NCBI GenBank assembly: GCA_964195425.1
Contig: CAXMOM010000013.1
Location: 62,001-126,000 of the forward strand
Length of the DNA: 64,000 nucleotides
Direction: 5' to 3'
Source: Glaciecola sp964195425
GTDB taxonomy: Bacteria; Pseudomonadota; Gammaproteobacteria; Enterobacterales; Alteromonadaceae
Numbering within the stretch: position 1 is the first letter of the stretch; each line of letters begins with the position of its first letter. Below, one piece after another: positions 1-7,664 of this stretch. Position numbers and translations under genes: made by a program. The notes below the pieces were generated by a model, which searched no databases, was not told where the DNA came from, and was given only the letters and a program-made list of their open reading frames with translations.

Positions 1-1134
1 GAAAAAGCTAAAATTGAGCTGTCTTCAGCGCAACAAACTGAAGTTAACTTACCGTACATTACTGCTGATGCCACTGGTCCTAAGCATTTAGTGATTAAAG
101 TTACCCGTGCTAAGTTAGAATCGTTAGTTGAAGATTTAGTGAAGCAGTCACTAGCGCCGCTTAAACAAGCACTTGCTGATGCCGACCTTAGTGTAGGTGA
201 GATAAACGATATTATTTTAGTGGGCGGTCAAACCCGTATGCCACTAGTACAAAAATATGTGACGGAGTTTTTCGGTAAAGAGCCACGCAAAGACGTAAAC
301 CCTGATGAAGCAGTAGCGGTAGGCGCGGCGATTCAAGGTGGTGTACTAGCCGGTGATGTAACAGACGTATTGTTATTAGACGTTACGCCTTTATCACTTG
401 GTATTGAAACGCAGGGCGGCGTAATGACGGCGCTTATTGAGAAAAATACAACGGTACCGACCAAGAAGTCTCAAACCTTCTCTACGGCTGAAGATAATCA
501 GGCCGCAGTTACGGTACATGTGCTACAAGGTGAGCGTAAGCAAGCCCAAGGTAATAAGTCTTTAGGACAGTTTAATTTAGAAGGTATACGTCCAGCAACA
601 CGTGGCGCTCCGCAAATTGAAGTTACCTTTGACATTGACGCCGATGGTATTTTGCACGTATCTGCGAAAGACAAAGATACCGGTAAAGAACAGAAGATAA
701 CGATTAAAGCCTCTTCTGGCTTGAGTGAAGATGAAATTGAACAAATGGTGCAAGACGCTGAAGCTAACAAAGAAGCCGACGCTAAATTTGAAGAGTTAGT
801 ACAAGCACGTAATCAAGCTGATGGCATGATTCACGGTACGCGTACACAAATCGAAGAAGCTGGCGAAGCATTAAGTGCAGAAGACAAAGTGAAAATTGAA
901 ACTGCTCTTGATGAGTTAGAAGCTGCGCGTAAAGGCGAAGATAAAGAATCGATTGAAGCGAAAAGCCAAGCGGTAATTGAAGCTTCAGCTCCACTAATGG
1001 AGATTGCACAAGCAAAAGCACAAGCTGAAGGCGCGCAAGCCCAAGGCGGCGAAGCACCAGAGCAAAGCGCAAGCGATGCAGGTGACGACGTAGTTGATGC
1101 CGAGTTTGAAGAAGTAAAAGACGACAAGAAGTAA
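1..1134 (+). CDS. dnaK: DnaK (Hsp70 chaperone), 5' end cut by window edge
   Basis: The open frame runs from base 1 without a start and encodes the last 377 residues of a protein usually about 640 long. It starts in the ATPase domain, with the ILVGGQTRMP segment of the Hsp70 nucleotide-binding fold. It then carries the linker (DVLLLDVTPLSLGIE), the beta-sandwich substrate-binding domain and the helical lid, and ends in the acidic DVVDAEFEEVKDDKK tail typical of proteobacterial DnaK. DnaK refolds and holds unfolded proteins in the cytosol together with DnaJ, encoded next, and GrpE. The sequence matches E. coli DnaK closely throughout. Only the missing 5' part prevents a full call. Confidence 0.98.
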   Translation, partial: EKAKIELSSAQQTEVNLPYITADATGPKHLVIKVTRAKLESLVEDLVKQSLAPLKQALADADLSVGEINDIILVGGQTRMPLVQKYVTEFFGKEPRKDVNPDEAVAVGAAIQGGVLAGDVTDVLLLDVTPLSLGIETQGGVMTALIEKNTTVPTKKSQTFSTAEDNQAAVTVHVLQGERKQAQGNKSLGQFNLEGIRPATRGAPQIEVTFDIDADGILHVSAKDKDTGKEQKITIKASSGLSEDEIEQMVQDAEANKEADAKFEELVQARNQADGMIHGTRTQIEEAGEALSAEDKVKIETALDELEAARKGEDKESIEAKSQAVIEASAPLMEIAQAKAQAEGAQAQGGEAPEQSASDAGDDVVDAEFEEVKDDKK

Positions 1135-1207
1135 TACTTGAAAGTCACAATAAGCGACGGCTTTGTTTATAGTAATTTTTTGTAAATCAAAGTCTATAGC
1201 AAGTAAT

Positions 1208-1241
1208 AGGCGCAACCTCAAAAGAGTGTTGCGCCTTTATT
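1208..1241 (+). terminator. Intrinsic terminator after dnaK
   Basis: The perfect inverted repeat AGGCGCAAC / GTTGCGCCT has an 11-base loop and is followed by TTATT. It lies about 75 bases after the dnaK stop. dnaJ starts about 170 bases further on, so it may rely on read-through or on its own promoter. Confidence 0.75.
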
Positions 1242-1412
1242 ACGAAAGCGGTTTGTAGTTTAACATTGTGCAAATACGCTCCTTATAGGCACGTAAATAC
1301 GTGTATAAAGCTAGTTAACAATAAGTTTGATAGTGCCAACGCTGGTAACAATTGCAATCGCAATTACACTAACAAGTACTGTCATATATAAATAAGTTCG
1401 AACGGGTGGTTT

Positions 1413-2537
1413 ATGTCTAAAAGAGACTTTTATGAAGTGCTAGGGGTGACCAGAAGCACCGAGGCACGTGATATCAAAAAAGCCTACAAAAAGTTGGCAA
1501 TGAAGTATCACCCAGATCGCACGCAAGGTGATAAAGCGCTTGAAGAAAAGTTTAAAGAGATTCAAGAAGCGTATGAAATATTAACCAATACGCAAAAACG
1601 TTCTGCCTATGATCAATACGGTCATGCTGGGGTAGATCCAAATCGTGGTGGCGGCGGTGGAGCTGCTGATTTTGGTGATGTTTTTGGTGATGTTTTTGGT
1701 GATATTTTTGGTGGTGGCCGAGGCGGTGGTCGTTCCAGAGCTCGTCAGGGTTCAGATTTAAGATACAACTTAGAAATGTCGCTTGAAGAAGCGGTCCGTG
1801 GTAAAGAAGTTGAAATTCGTGTTCCTACTTTAGTTGAATGTGACACTTGCGATGGATCAGGAGCAAAGAAAGGCTCATCTCCTACTACTTGCCCTACGTG
1901 TAAAGGCAATGGCCAAGTGCAAATGCGTCAAGGCTTCTTTGCTGTTCAACAAACCTGTCCAACTTGTTCTGGTAAAGGTAAAATAATTTCAGACCCTTGT
2001 TCGCCCTGTCGTGGACAAGGTCGCTTAGAGAAAACCAAAACACTTTCGGTTAAAGTGCCTGCAGGCGTAGACACAGGCGATCGTATTCGATTGTCGGGTG
2101 AAGGCGAAGCTGGAGAAAATGGTGCTCCTTCAGGCGATTTGTATGTACAAGTAAATGTGCGTGACCATGATATTTTTACGCGTGACAACAATAACCTTTA
2201 TTGTGAAGTGCCTTTAGGCTTCACTACCGCAGCGCTAGGGGGTGAAATACAAGTTCCCACGCTTGATGGTAAAGTAAAGTTGAAAGTGACTCCTGAAACC
2301 CAAACAGGCAAAATGTTTAGGCTGCGCAGTAAAGGTGTTAAATCTGTGCGAAGCGGAAGCGTCGGTGATTTGATTTGTAAGGTGGTAATTGAAACACCGG
2401 TTAATTTATCTTCTAAACAAAAAGAACTTTTAGAAGAATTTGAAATATCCATTAATGGTCAAGCGGCTAAACATAGACCTAAAGAAAAAGGTTTCTTTGA
2501 TGGCGTTAAAAAGTTTTTTGATGATTTGACTAACTAA
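1413..2537 (+). CDS. dnaJ: DnaJ (Hsp40 co-chaperone)
   Basis: This is a 374-residue type I DnaJ, the usual length. The J domain carries the HPD motif at residues 33-35, which stimulates DnaK ATPase. It is followed by a Gly/Phe-rich linker with a short repeat (FGDVFGDVFGDIFGGG). Next come four zinc-binding CxxCxGxG repeats (CDTCDGSG, CPTCKGNG, CPTCSGKG, CSPCRGQG) and the C-terminal client-binding domains. It acts in the cytosol with DnaK, encoded just upstream, in the usual dnaK-dnaJ order. All zinc ligands are present, and the gene ends just before a strong terminator. Confidence 0.98.
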   Translation: MSKRDFYEVLGVTRSTEARDIKKAYKKLAMKYHPDRTQGDKALEEKFKEIQEAYEILTNTQKRSAYDQYGHAGVDPNRGGGGGAADFGDVFGDVFGDIFGGGRGGGRSRARQGSDLRYNLEMSLEEAVRGKEVEIRVPTLVECDTCDGSGAKKGSSPTTCPTCKGNGQVQMRQGFFAVQQTCPTCSGKGKIISDPCSPCRGQGRLEKTKTLSVKVPAGVDTGDRIRLSGEGEAGENGAPSGDLYVQVNVRDHDIFTRDNNNLYCEVPLGFTTAALGGEIQVPTLDGKVKLKVTPETQTGKMFRLRSKGVKSVRSGSVGDLICKVVIETPVNLSSKQKELLEEFEISINGQAAKHRPKEKGFFDGVKKFFDDLTN

Positions 2538-2563
2538 AACGCAAGTATAAAAAGTTGTTTTAA

Positions 2564-2596
2564 TAAAACCCAACATTTTGTGTTGGGTTTTTTTTA
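2564..2596 (+). terminator. Intrinsic terminator after dnaJ
   Basis: The stem ACCCAACA / TGTTGGGT has a 5-base loop and runs into a long T tract, about 30 bases after the dnaJ stop. It closes the dnaK-dnaJ unit. Confidence 0.9.
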
Positions 2597-2778
2597 TATG
2601 GAATAAAAGTTACAGTAAATGTGATAATTTGTTAAAAGTGGTTTAGTCTTACTAGGCAAAACTTTTTAGTATTAATAATAATTTATGGTTTTAAGAAAAT
2701 AATATTAATTATGAATCACAATTCGCGGATTAACTGCTCTTCGACCATATTAATGTCATCACAATACAAGGTTACTAT

Positions 2779-3276
2779 ATGAAAACATCATCTCTGATTT
2801 TACTCGCTGCAAGCTGTTCTTTATTGCTAGGCACAGTTTCGGTTTCGCCTAACGCTGTTGCAACAGAAGTGAATAAAGCGTCAAGTGAAAAACAAGCCGG
2901 TACTGCCGTTACCTTTAGAAAGTCATTATTACAACTAGTACGCAGCAACATGGGACCTCTTGGTGAAATGGCAAAAGGTAATATTCCAATGAATGCTGAT
3001 GTGATTGCGAAAAATGCGCAAAGAATCGAGTTTTTAGCCGACATGATGCACGATTATTTTGACCTCGATACTACTGCTTATCAGGTAAAAACTGACGCTA
3101 AAGACGATGTGTGGAAAGAACACGCGGACTTCACAAGCAAGGTGAACGATTTGGTGACTGCCGCTGCAGACTTACAAGAGCTAGTTGCTAACAATCAAGA
3201 AGGCGATTATGGAAAAGGTATAGGCGCATTAGGCGCTACCTGCAAAGCCTGCCATGATGACTATAAAAAAGACTAA
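2779..3276 (+). CDS. Class II cytochrome c (cytochrome c'/c556 type), periplasmic
   Basis: This 165-residue protein has an N-terminal Sec signal peptide: Lys near the start, a hydrophobic stretch at about residues 5-20, and an Ala-x-Ala type site near 28-30. The single heme-binding CxxCH motif sits at the extreme C-terminus (C155-K-A-C158-H159). That placement is diagnostic of the four-helix-bundle class II cytochromes, whose fifth ligand is this His. Such proteins carry electrons or bind gases such as NO in the periplasm. A b561-type membrane cytochrome is encoded nearby at 4381-5094 on the other strand and is a plausible partner (inference). Only 23 bases separate it from the downstream aldehyde reductase gene. 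Confidence 0.88.
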   Translation: MKTSSLILLAASCSLLLGTVSVSPNAVATEVNKASSEKQAGTAVTFRKSLLQLVRSNMGPLGEMAKGNIPMNADVIAKNAQRIEFLADMMHDYFDLDTTAYQVKTDAKDDVWKEHADFTSKVNDLVTAAADLQELVANNQEGDYGKGIGALGATCKACHDDYKKD

Positions 3277-3299
3277 TAAATATAAAAGGGCAATAAAAT

Positions 3300-4304
3300 A
3301 TGCAAGCATATGCTGCAAATAAAGCGGGTCAAGCTCTCGCAAAAATTGAACTTGATTTACCGCCTTTGGGCGCCGATGAGGTAAAAATAAAAGTCAGTTA
3401 TTGTGGCATTTGTCACTCTGACCTTTCTATGATCAACAACGAGTGGGGCGCATCGGCTTACCCATTAGTAGCAGGGCATGAAATTGCAGGTGAAATCGTA
3501 GAAATAGGTAGCGCTGTAAGCAAACATCAAGTGGGTGATGTAGTGGGTTTGGGCTGGCACGCTGGATACTGCGAAACCTGTCGCACCTGCGATACCGGCG
3601 ATCACAATTTATGTGCGTCGGCTAGACCAACTATCAAGCACCGTCATGGCGGTTTTGCAGAGTTTGTACAAGCGTCACAAACCAGTGTTGTAGCATTGCC
3701 AAAGGGGCTAGATGTTACATCAGCAGGTCCTATGTTTTGTGGTGGCATTACTGTATTTAATCCTCTTGTACAATTTAATATTAAGCCAACAAGTAAGGTT
3801 GCGGTCATTGGTATTGGCGGTTTAGGTCATTTAGCGCTGCAGTTTTTGAACGCATGGGGATGCGAAGTTACTGCGTTTACGTCGAGTGAAAGTAAAACAG
3901 ATGAAGCAAAATCGATGGGTGCGCATCATGTGATTAATTCCAGAGACCCCAAACAAATTGAGGCGGCTAAGAGCCAATTTGACCTTATAATTTCAACGGT
4001 AAACGTTAAGTTAGATTGGAATTTGTTTTTAACGACCTTACAACCCAAGGGTCGTCTGCATTTTGTTGGCGCTACGCTAGAGCCACTTGATATTGGTGTG
4101 TTTTCTATATTGAGCGGACAAAAAAGTGTTTCTGGCTCACCAGTAGGTAGCCCCGAGACCATAAAAACTATGCTTGATTTTGCAAATCAACACAACATCA
4201 AACCCATGGTTGAAGTGTACCCTATGAGTCAGGTGAACGAGGCTATTGAACACTTAGAATCAGGTAAAGCTAGGTATAGAGTTGTGTTAAAAGCTGATTT
4301 TTAA
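3300..4304 (+). CDS. ahr: Zinc-dependent NADPH aldehyde reductase, Ahr/YjgB type
   Basis: This 334-residue medium-chain dehydrogenase/reductase resembles E. coli Ahr (YjgB) along its whole length, including the ending KARYRVVLKADF. The catalytic zinc site is in YCGICHSD (Cys38) and AGHE. The structural zinc cluster is a run of four Cys (GYCETCRTCDTGDHNLC). The Rossmann loop is GIGGLGHLA. The family reduces a wide range of aldehydes to alcohols in the cytosol. The start ATG lies 23 bases after the cytochrome c stop, so the two genes are probably cotranscribed. No metabolic link between them is evident from sequence alone. A related cinnamyl-alcohol-dehydrogenase-like specificity is possible. 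Confidence 0.9.
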   Translation: MQAYAANKAGQALAKIELDLPPLGADEVKIKVSYCGICHSDLSMINNEWGASAYPLVAGHEIAGEIVEIGSAVSKHQVGDVVGLGWHAGYCETCRTCDTGDHNLCASARPTIKHRHGGFAEFVQASQTSVVALPKGLDVTSAGPMFCGGITVFNPLVQFNIKPTSKVAVIGIGGLGHLALQFLNAWGCEVTAFTSSESKTDEAKSMGAHHVINSRDPKQIEAAKSQFDLIISTVNVKLDWNLFLTTLQPKGRLHFVGATLEPLDIGVFSILSGQKSVSGSPVGSPETIKTMLDFANQHNIKPMVEVYPMSQVNEAIEHLESGKARYRVVLKADF

Positions 4305-4368
4305 TCGTTAGTCGTGAATTGCTGTAGCGGCGTATGCATAGCGACATCAATACAAGCACTTCAAAGTA

Positions 4369-4392
4369 TACGGGTATTGTTTAATACCCGTA
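4369..4392. repeat. Perfect 10-bp inverted repeat between convergent genes
   Basis: TACGGGTATT, a four-base loop and AATACCCGTA form a perfect hairpin that includes the stop codon of the cytochrome b gene. There is no T tract on either side. It may be a bidirectional 3'-end stabiliser or a weak terminator for the convergent ahr and cytochrome b transcripts. Confidence 0.6.
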
Positions 4393-5094
4393 AATATCGT
4401 CTGATGGTGGCGCAGGCAGTACTTCAAGTATTAAGTACATAGCTACTGCAGTTATTAACAGACTTATCAGTAAACCAATCCATGGAAACGCTCCACTTGG
4501 CGACGCTAAGGTATTTTTTTGATTTTGACTCATCTGTTTTTTGCCGCTTATCATGGCGCTTGTTAAGCCTTGCTTTAATACAAATTTGTAATACGCAATA
4601 GCCAATACATGTAAGGCAATAAAGCCAAACAATATGTTAATTATATTGTGATGTAAAAAATTGGCGATGTTTTGTCCACTCTCGCTTAGTACGCCGAAGT
4701 AGGGACCATCATTAAATATTTCGTCACTCATAAATAAACCGCTTATAGCTTGTGTAAGCACTAAGGTAAGCAGCACAATCACCGAATAAGCACCCGCGGG
4801 GTTATGTCCTAAAAATTCACTAAATGAATGTTTATTGCGTAGATAGTGAAAAGTAGTAAGTGGCGACACCACAAACTGACTAAATTTTGCATAATAGGTA
4901 CCAAAAATTCCCCAGCAAAGTCTAAATATTACTAAAGCGATGCATGTGTAGCCCACATAAAAATGCCATTGCATAGTATTTGGCAGCCAATTGTCATCCA
5001 ATATTTCTGCACTTAAATATTGGAAAACAATGATCAAGACTAAGCCCCAATGGCAAATTCTTACCGGAATATCCCACACCTTCTGCGTTTGCAT
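4381..5094 (-). CDS. Cytochrome b561-family membrane protein
   Basis: This 237-residue integral membrane protein has about four or five hydrophobic helices. Histidines lie in positions typical of the Ni/Fe-hydrogenase-type or b561 cytochrome b family: near residue 14 (RICHWGL), in QWHFYVGY, in NFLHHN and in ALHVLA. These proteins use two hemes b to pass electrons across or within the inner membrane, often to a periplasmic cytochrome c. It is convergent with the cytochrome c and ahr pair, and the cytochrome c is the likely partner (inference). A final hydrophobic helix near residues 205-225 is followed by a short Pro/Asp-rich tail. The substrate side is not evident. Confidence 0.85.
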   Translation of the reverse strand: MQTQKVWDIPVRICHWGLVLIIVFQYLSAEILDDNWLPNTMQWHFYVGYTCIALVIFRLCWGIFGTYYAKFSQFVVSPLTTFHYLRNKHSFSEFLGHNPAGAYSVIVLLTLVLTQAISGLFMSDEIFNDGPYFGVLSESGQNIANFLHHNIINILFGFIALHVLAIAYYKFVLKQGLTSAMISGKKQMSQNQKNTLASPSGAFPWIGLLISLLITAVAMYLILEVLPAPPSDDIYGY

Positions 5095-5333
5095 TTATTT
5101 CCTTTTCGCTTTTCTTAAGCCTATGTCATTCATTATTGTACAAGTTATTTGTTTTTTCGAAAGTATAGTGAATAAATAAATAATGGATGTCGACAGATTT
5201 TTGCAACAATTGCAGTCCTAGTTTTGCTAGCCTGAAGGTTTTCGTGCACACTTACACATTAGTAGCCTTGGGGCTAATTGATGGTGTGAGCGGTACAAAA
5301 ACGCTTGTTGTCCTCTACAAATAAGGAATATCA

Positions 5334-6140
5334 GTGATAAAAGTCGGCGTATTTGGTGCAAATGGCAGAATGGGTAGAGTATTGATTGATGCAGCTTACC
5401 AGCATGATGAAGTATCGCTTGGTTTTGTAAGTGTTCGTGAGGGTTCACCTTTTGAAGGGATAGATGCTGGCGAACTAGCCGGCATAAACAAGCAAAATAT
5501 CAATGTTGCCACTATTTCTGATGCGCTAGCAAATGTTGCCGACATTCTCATCGATTTTACGTTGCCAGAGGCCTTAAGCCTTAACCTTGAATATGCGCTT
5601 CGGCATAATAAACCTATTGTGATTGGCACAACGGGCTTGAATAAGAATCAACTAGCACGCATCGACGAGGCCGCAAAAAAAATACCGATTGTATTTGCTG
5701 CAAATTATAGCGTTGGGGTAAATGTTATGTTGAGTTTAGTCGCAACAGCCGCCAAAGTGATGGGCCAAGGTGCAGACATAGAAATAATAGAGGCCCATCA
5801 CCGGTTCAAAAAAGATGCACCTTCAGGCACTGCGATGGCGATTGGTGAGCGCATAGCCAAAACGCTTAATCGAGATTTAGCGAAATGCGCGGTTTATGGG
5901 CGTGAAGGTGATACTGGCGAGCGTAATCCTCAAACAATAGGATTTGCAACCATAAGAGCAGGAGATATAGTAGGTGAGCATACAGCGCTTTTCGCTACCT
6001 TAGGTGAGCGTATTGAAATTACTCATAAGGCAAGTAATCGATTAACCTTCGCCAATGGGGCATTAACCGCTGCTTTATGGCTTGGATCTCAGGCGCCAGG
6101 TCTATACTCTATGCAGCAGGTATTAAACTTAAGCGAATAG
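5334..6140 (+). CDS. dapB: 4-hydroxy-tetrahydrodipicolinate reductase
   Basis: At 268 residues this is the usual DapB length. It has the N-terminal nucleotide-binding motif FGANGRMGR and the family signature EAHHRFKKDAPSGTA starting at residue 153, with the catalytic His pair and Lys. It reduces 4-hydroxy-tetrahydrodipicolinate with NAD(P)H in the lysine and meso-diaminopimelate pathway, so it also serves peptidoglycan synthesis. The start is a GTG with AAGGA six bases upstream. The position before carA-carB is conserved in many gammaproteobacteria, although the cytochrome block here separates it from dnaJ. Confidence 0.97.
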   Translation: MIKVGVFGANGRMGRVLIDAAYQHDEVSLGFVSVREGSPFEGIDAGELAGINKQNINVATISDALANVADILIDFTLPEALSLNLEYALRHNKPIVIGTTGLNKNQLARIDEAAKKIPIVFAANYSVGVNVMLSLVATAAKVMGQGADIEIIEAHHRFKKDAPSGTAMAIGERIAKTLNRDLAKCAVYGREGDTGERNPQTIGFATIRAGDIVGEHTALFATLGERIEITHKASNRLTFANGALTAALWLGSQAPGLYSMQQVLNLSE

Positions 6141-6504
6141 TGTAAATTCGCTCGCAGCGAAAAGATATGAAACAGCTGCTTTTACGCCTTTCTTGATGAA
6201 TTTTGAATGACAGCTGTGTTTTAGCTCTTTATAATAAGTTTTTAAAACCGGTAGACCAAATTAGCTTTGTTCGATATACTACTGAGAATTTGCCAAAGAA
6301 AAGTAGTTTTTACAGTATAAAGACTGTTTTAAACGTAACGGCAAGTGCTAATGATACTGCTTCTATCTTAGTTATTGTTTGTTTTGATGTTTCTATTTTG
6401 GCAGAGACATCTAGTGGGTTTTATTAACTAAAACATCACTTTACTACAGGTTTGTCGCATTTTGGTGACGAACCCTAGCTATATCTACTTTTTAGGAGGT
6501 TGAC
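6141..6504 (+). promoter_or_regulatory. Intergenic/leader region before carA
   Basis: These 364 bases contain no convincing gene. A 6-bp hairpin (TTCGCT/AGCGAA) sits at 6147-6161, directly after the dapB stop, and lacks a T tract. Nearer carA, an 8-bp hairpin with two G-U pairs can form at 6451-6472. Its 3' end (AACC at 6471-6474) can instead pair with GGTT at 6498-6501, which overlaps the strong AGGAGGT ribosome site of carA. These two pairings are mutually exclusive. The region is the expected place for arginine/pyrimidine control of carAB, but I found no clear ARG-box dyad. Confidence 0.4.
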
Positions 6505-7653
6505 TTGGCTGTTTCTGCCCTGTTAGTACTCGCCGACGGTTCCGTATTCAAAGGAACTGCCATTGGCGCAACTGGTAGCAGTATTGGTGAGGTTGTTTTT
6601 AATACCTCAATGACTGGCTATCAAGAAATTCTTACCGATCCCTCATACGCTGAACAAATCATTACCCTAACCTACCCCCACATTGGCAATACCGGTATTA
6701 ATGCTGAAGATGTTGAATCCAATAATATATGGGCTAAAGGCTTAGTAATACGAGATTTGCCTTTAGTTGCAAGTAACTTCAGATGCCAGCAAACTTTATC
6801 TGATTACCTAGCATCGAACAACATTATAGGTATTGCCAATATTGATACGCGCAGATTAACGCGTATTCTACGAAATAAGGGCGCTCAAAACGGCTGTATA
6901 GTAACCGTAGATAACGCAGATGACATTGACACCGTGATAGCAAGAGCATTGACTGAAGCTAAAGGTTTTGCGGGCATAAAGGGCATGGATTTGGCAAACG
7001 TCGTCAGCTGTGAGGCTCAACATGAGTTTACCGACGGCGTTTGGCACTTAACTAGTGGTTACGATACTCAACTATCAAATTTGCCTTATCATGTCGTTGC
7101 ATACGATTTTGGCGCTAAACATAACATATTACGAATGCTTGTGGACCGAGGGTGTAAGTTAACTATCGTACCCGCTAAAACATCCGCGCAAGAGGCATTG
7201 GCACTCAAGCCAGACGGCATCTTCTTATCGAATGGTCCAGGCGATCCTGAGCCATGCGATTATGCAATAGCAGCCATAAAAACTTTTATCGACAAGCGAA
7301 TACCAATGTTTGGAATCTGCTTAGGTCACCAATTATTAGCGTTGGCAACAGGTGCAAGTACTCAGAAAATGAAATTTGGGCATCATGGCGCTAATCACCC
7401 AGTAAAAGATATTGCTAGCAATAGCGTTATGATTACTAGTCAAAATCATGGCTTTGCTGTGAGCGAAAGTGGTTTGCCTGAGAGCATTGAAGTAACGCAT
7501 ATATCTTTGTTTGATCAATCTTTGCAAGGTATTGCGCTTAAAAACGCCCCTGCATTTGGATTTCAAGGTCATCCCGAGGCGAGCCCAGGCCCTAACGATG
7601 CGGCCCCATTATTTGATCACTTTATAGACCTTATTAAACAAGCGAAACAATAG
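6505..7653 (+). CDS. carA: Carbamoyl-phosphate synthase small subunit
   Basis: This 382-residue protein is the glutaminase subunit that releases ammonia from glutamine for CarB, feeding arginine and pyrimidine synthesis. The class I amidotransferase triad is visible: Cys272 in FGICLGHQ, and His356 and Glu358 in QGHPEASPGP. The N-terminal half is the CarA-specific domain. The start is a TTG (read as Met, then AVSALLVL), supported by a perfect AGGAGGT Shine-Dalgarno sequence five bases upstream. The weak start codon is thus paired with an unusually strong ribosome site. carB follows after 11 bases in the same operon. Confidence 0.98.
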   Translation: MAVSALLVLADGSVFKGTAIGATGSSIGEVVFNTSMTGYQEILTDPSYAEQIITLTYPHIGNTGINAEDVESNNIWAKGLVIRDLPLVASNFRCQQTLSDYLASNNIIGIANIDTRRLTRILRNKGAQNGCIVTVDNADDIDTVIARALTEAKGFAGIKGMDLANVVSCEAQHEFTDGVWHLTSGYDTQLSNLPYHVVAYDFGAKHNILRMLVDRGCKLTIVPAKTSAQEALALKPDGIFLSNGPGDPEPCDYAIAAIKTFIDKRIPMFGICLGHQLLALATGASTQKMKFGHHGANHPVKDIASNSVMITSQNHGFAVSESGLPESIEVTHISLFDQSLQGIALKNAPAFGFQGHPEASPGPNDAAPLFDHFIDLIKQAKQ

Positions 7654-7664
7654 GAAGCTTTACT

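Noticed and set aside
6190..6215. Possible ARG box (TGAAT followed by AATGA) in the carA upstream region
   Set aside because: Only one half-site matches; the second half is not the required inverted ATTCA.
6203..6427. 74-codon plus-strand frame between dapB and carA
   Set aside because: No ribosome site, no recognisable motif and AT-rich composition; it lies in the carA leader region.
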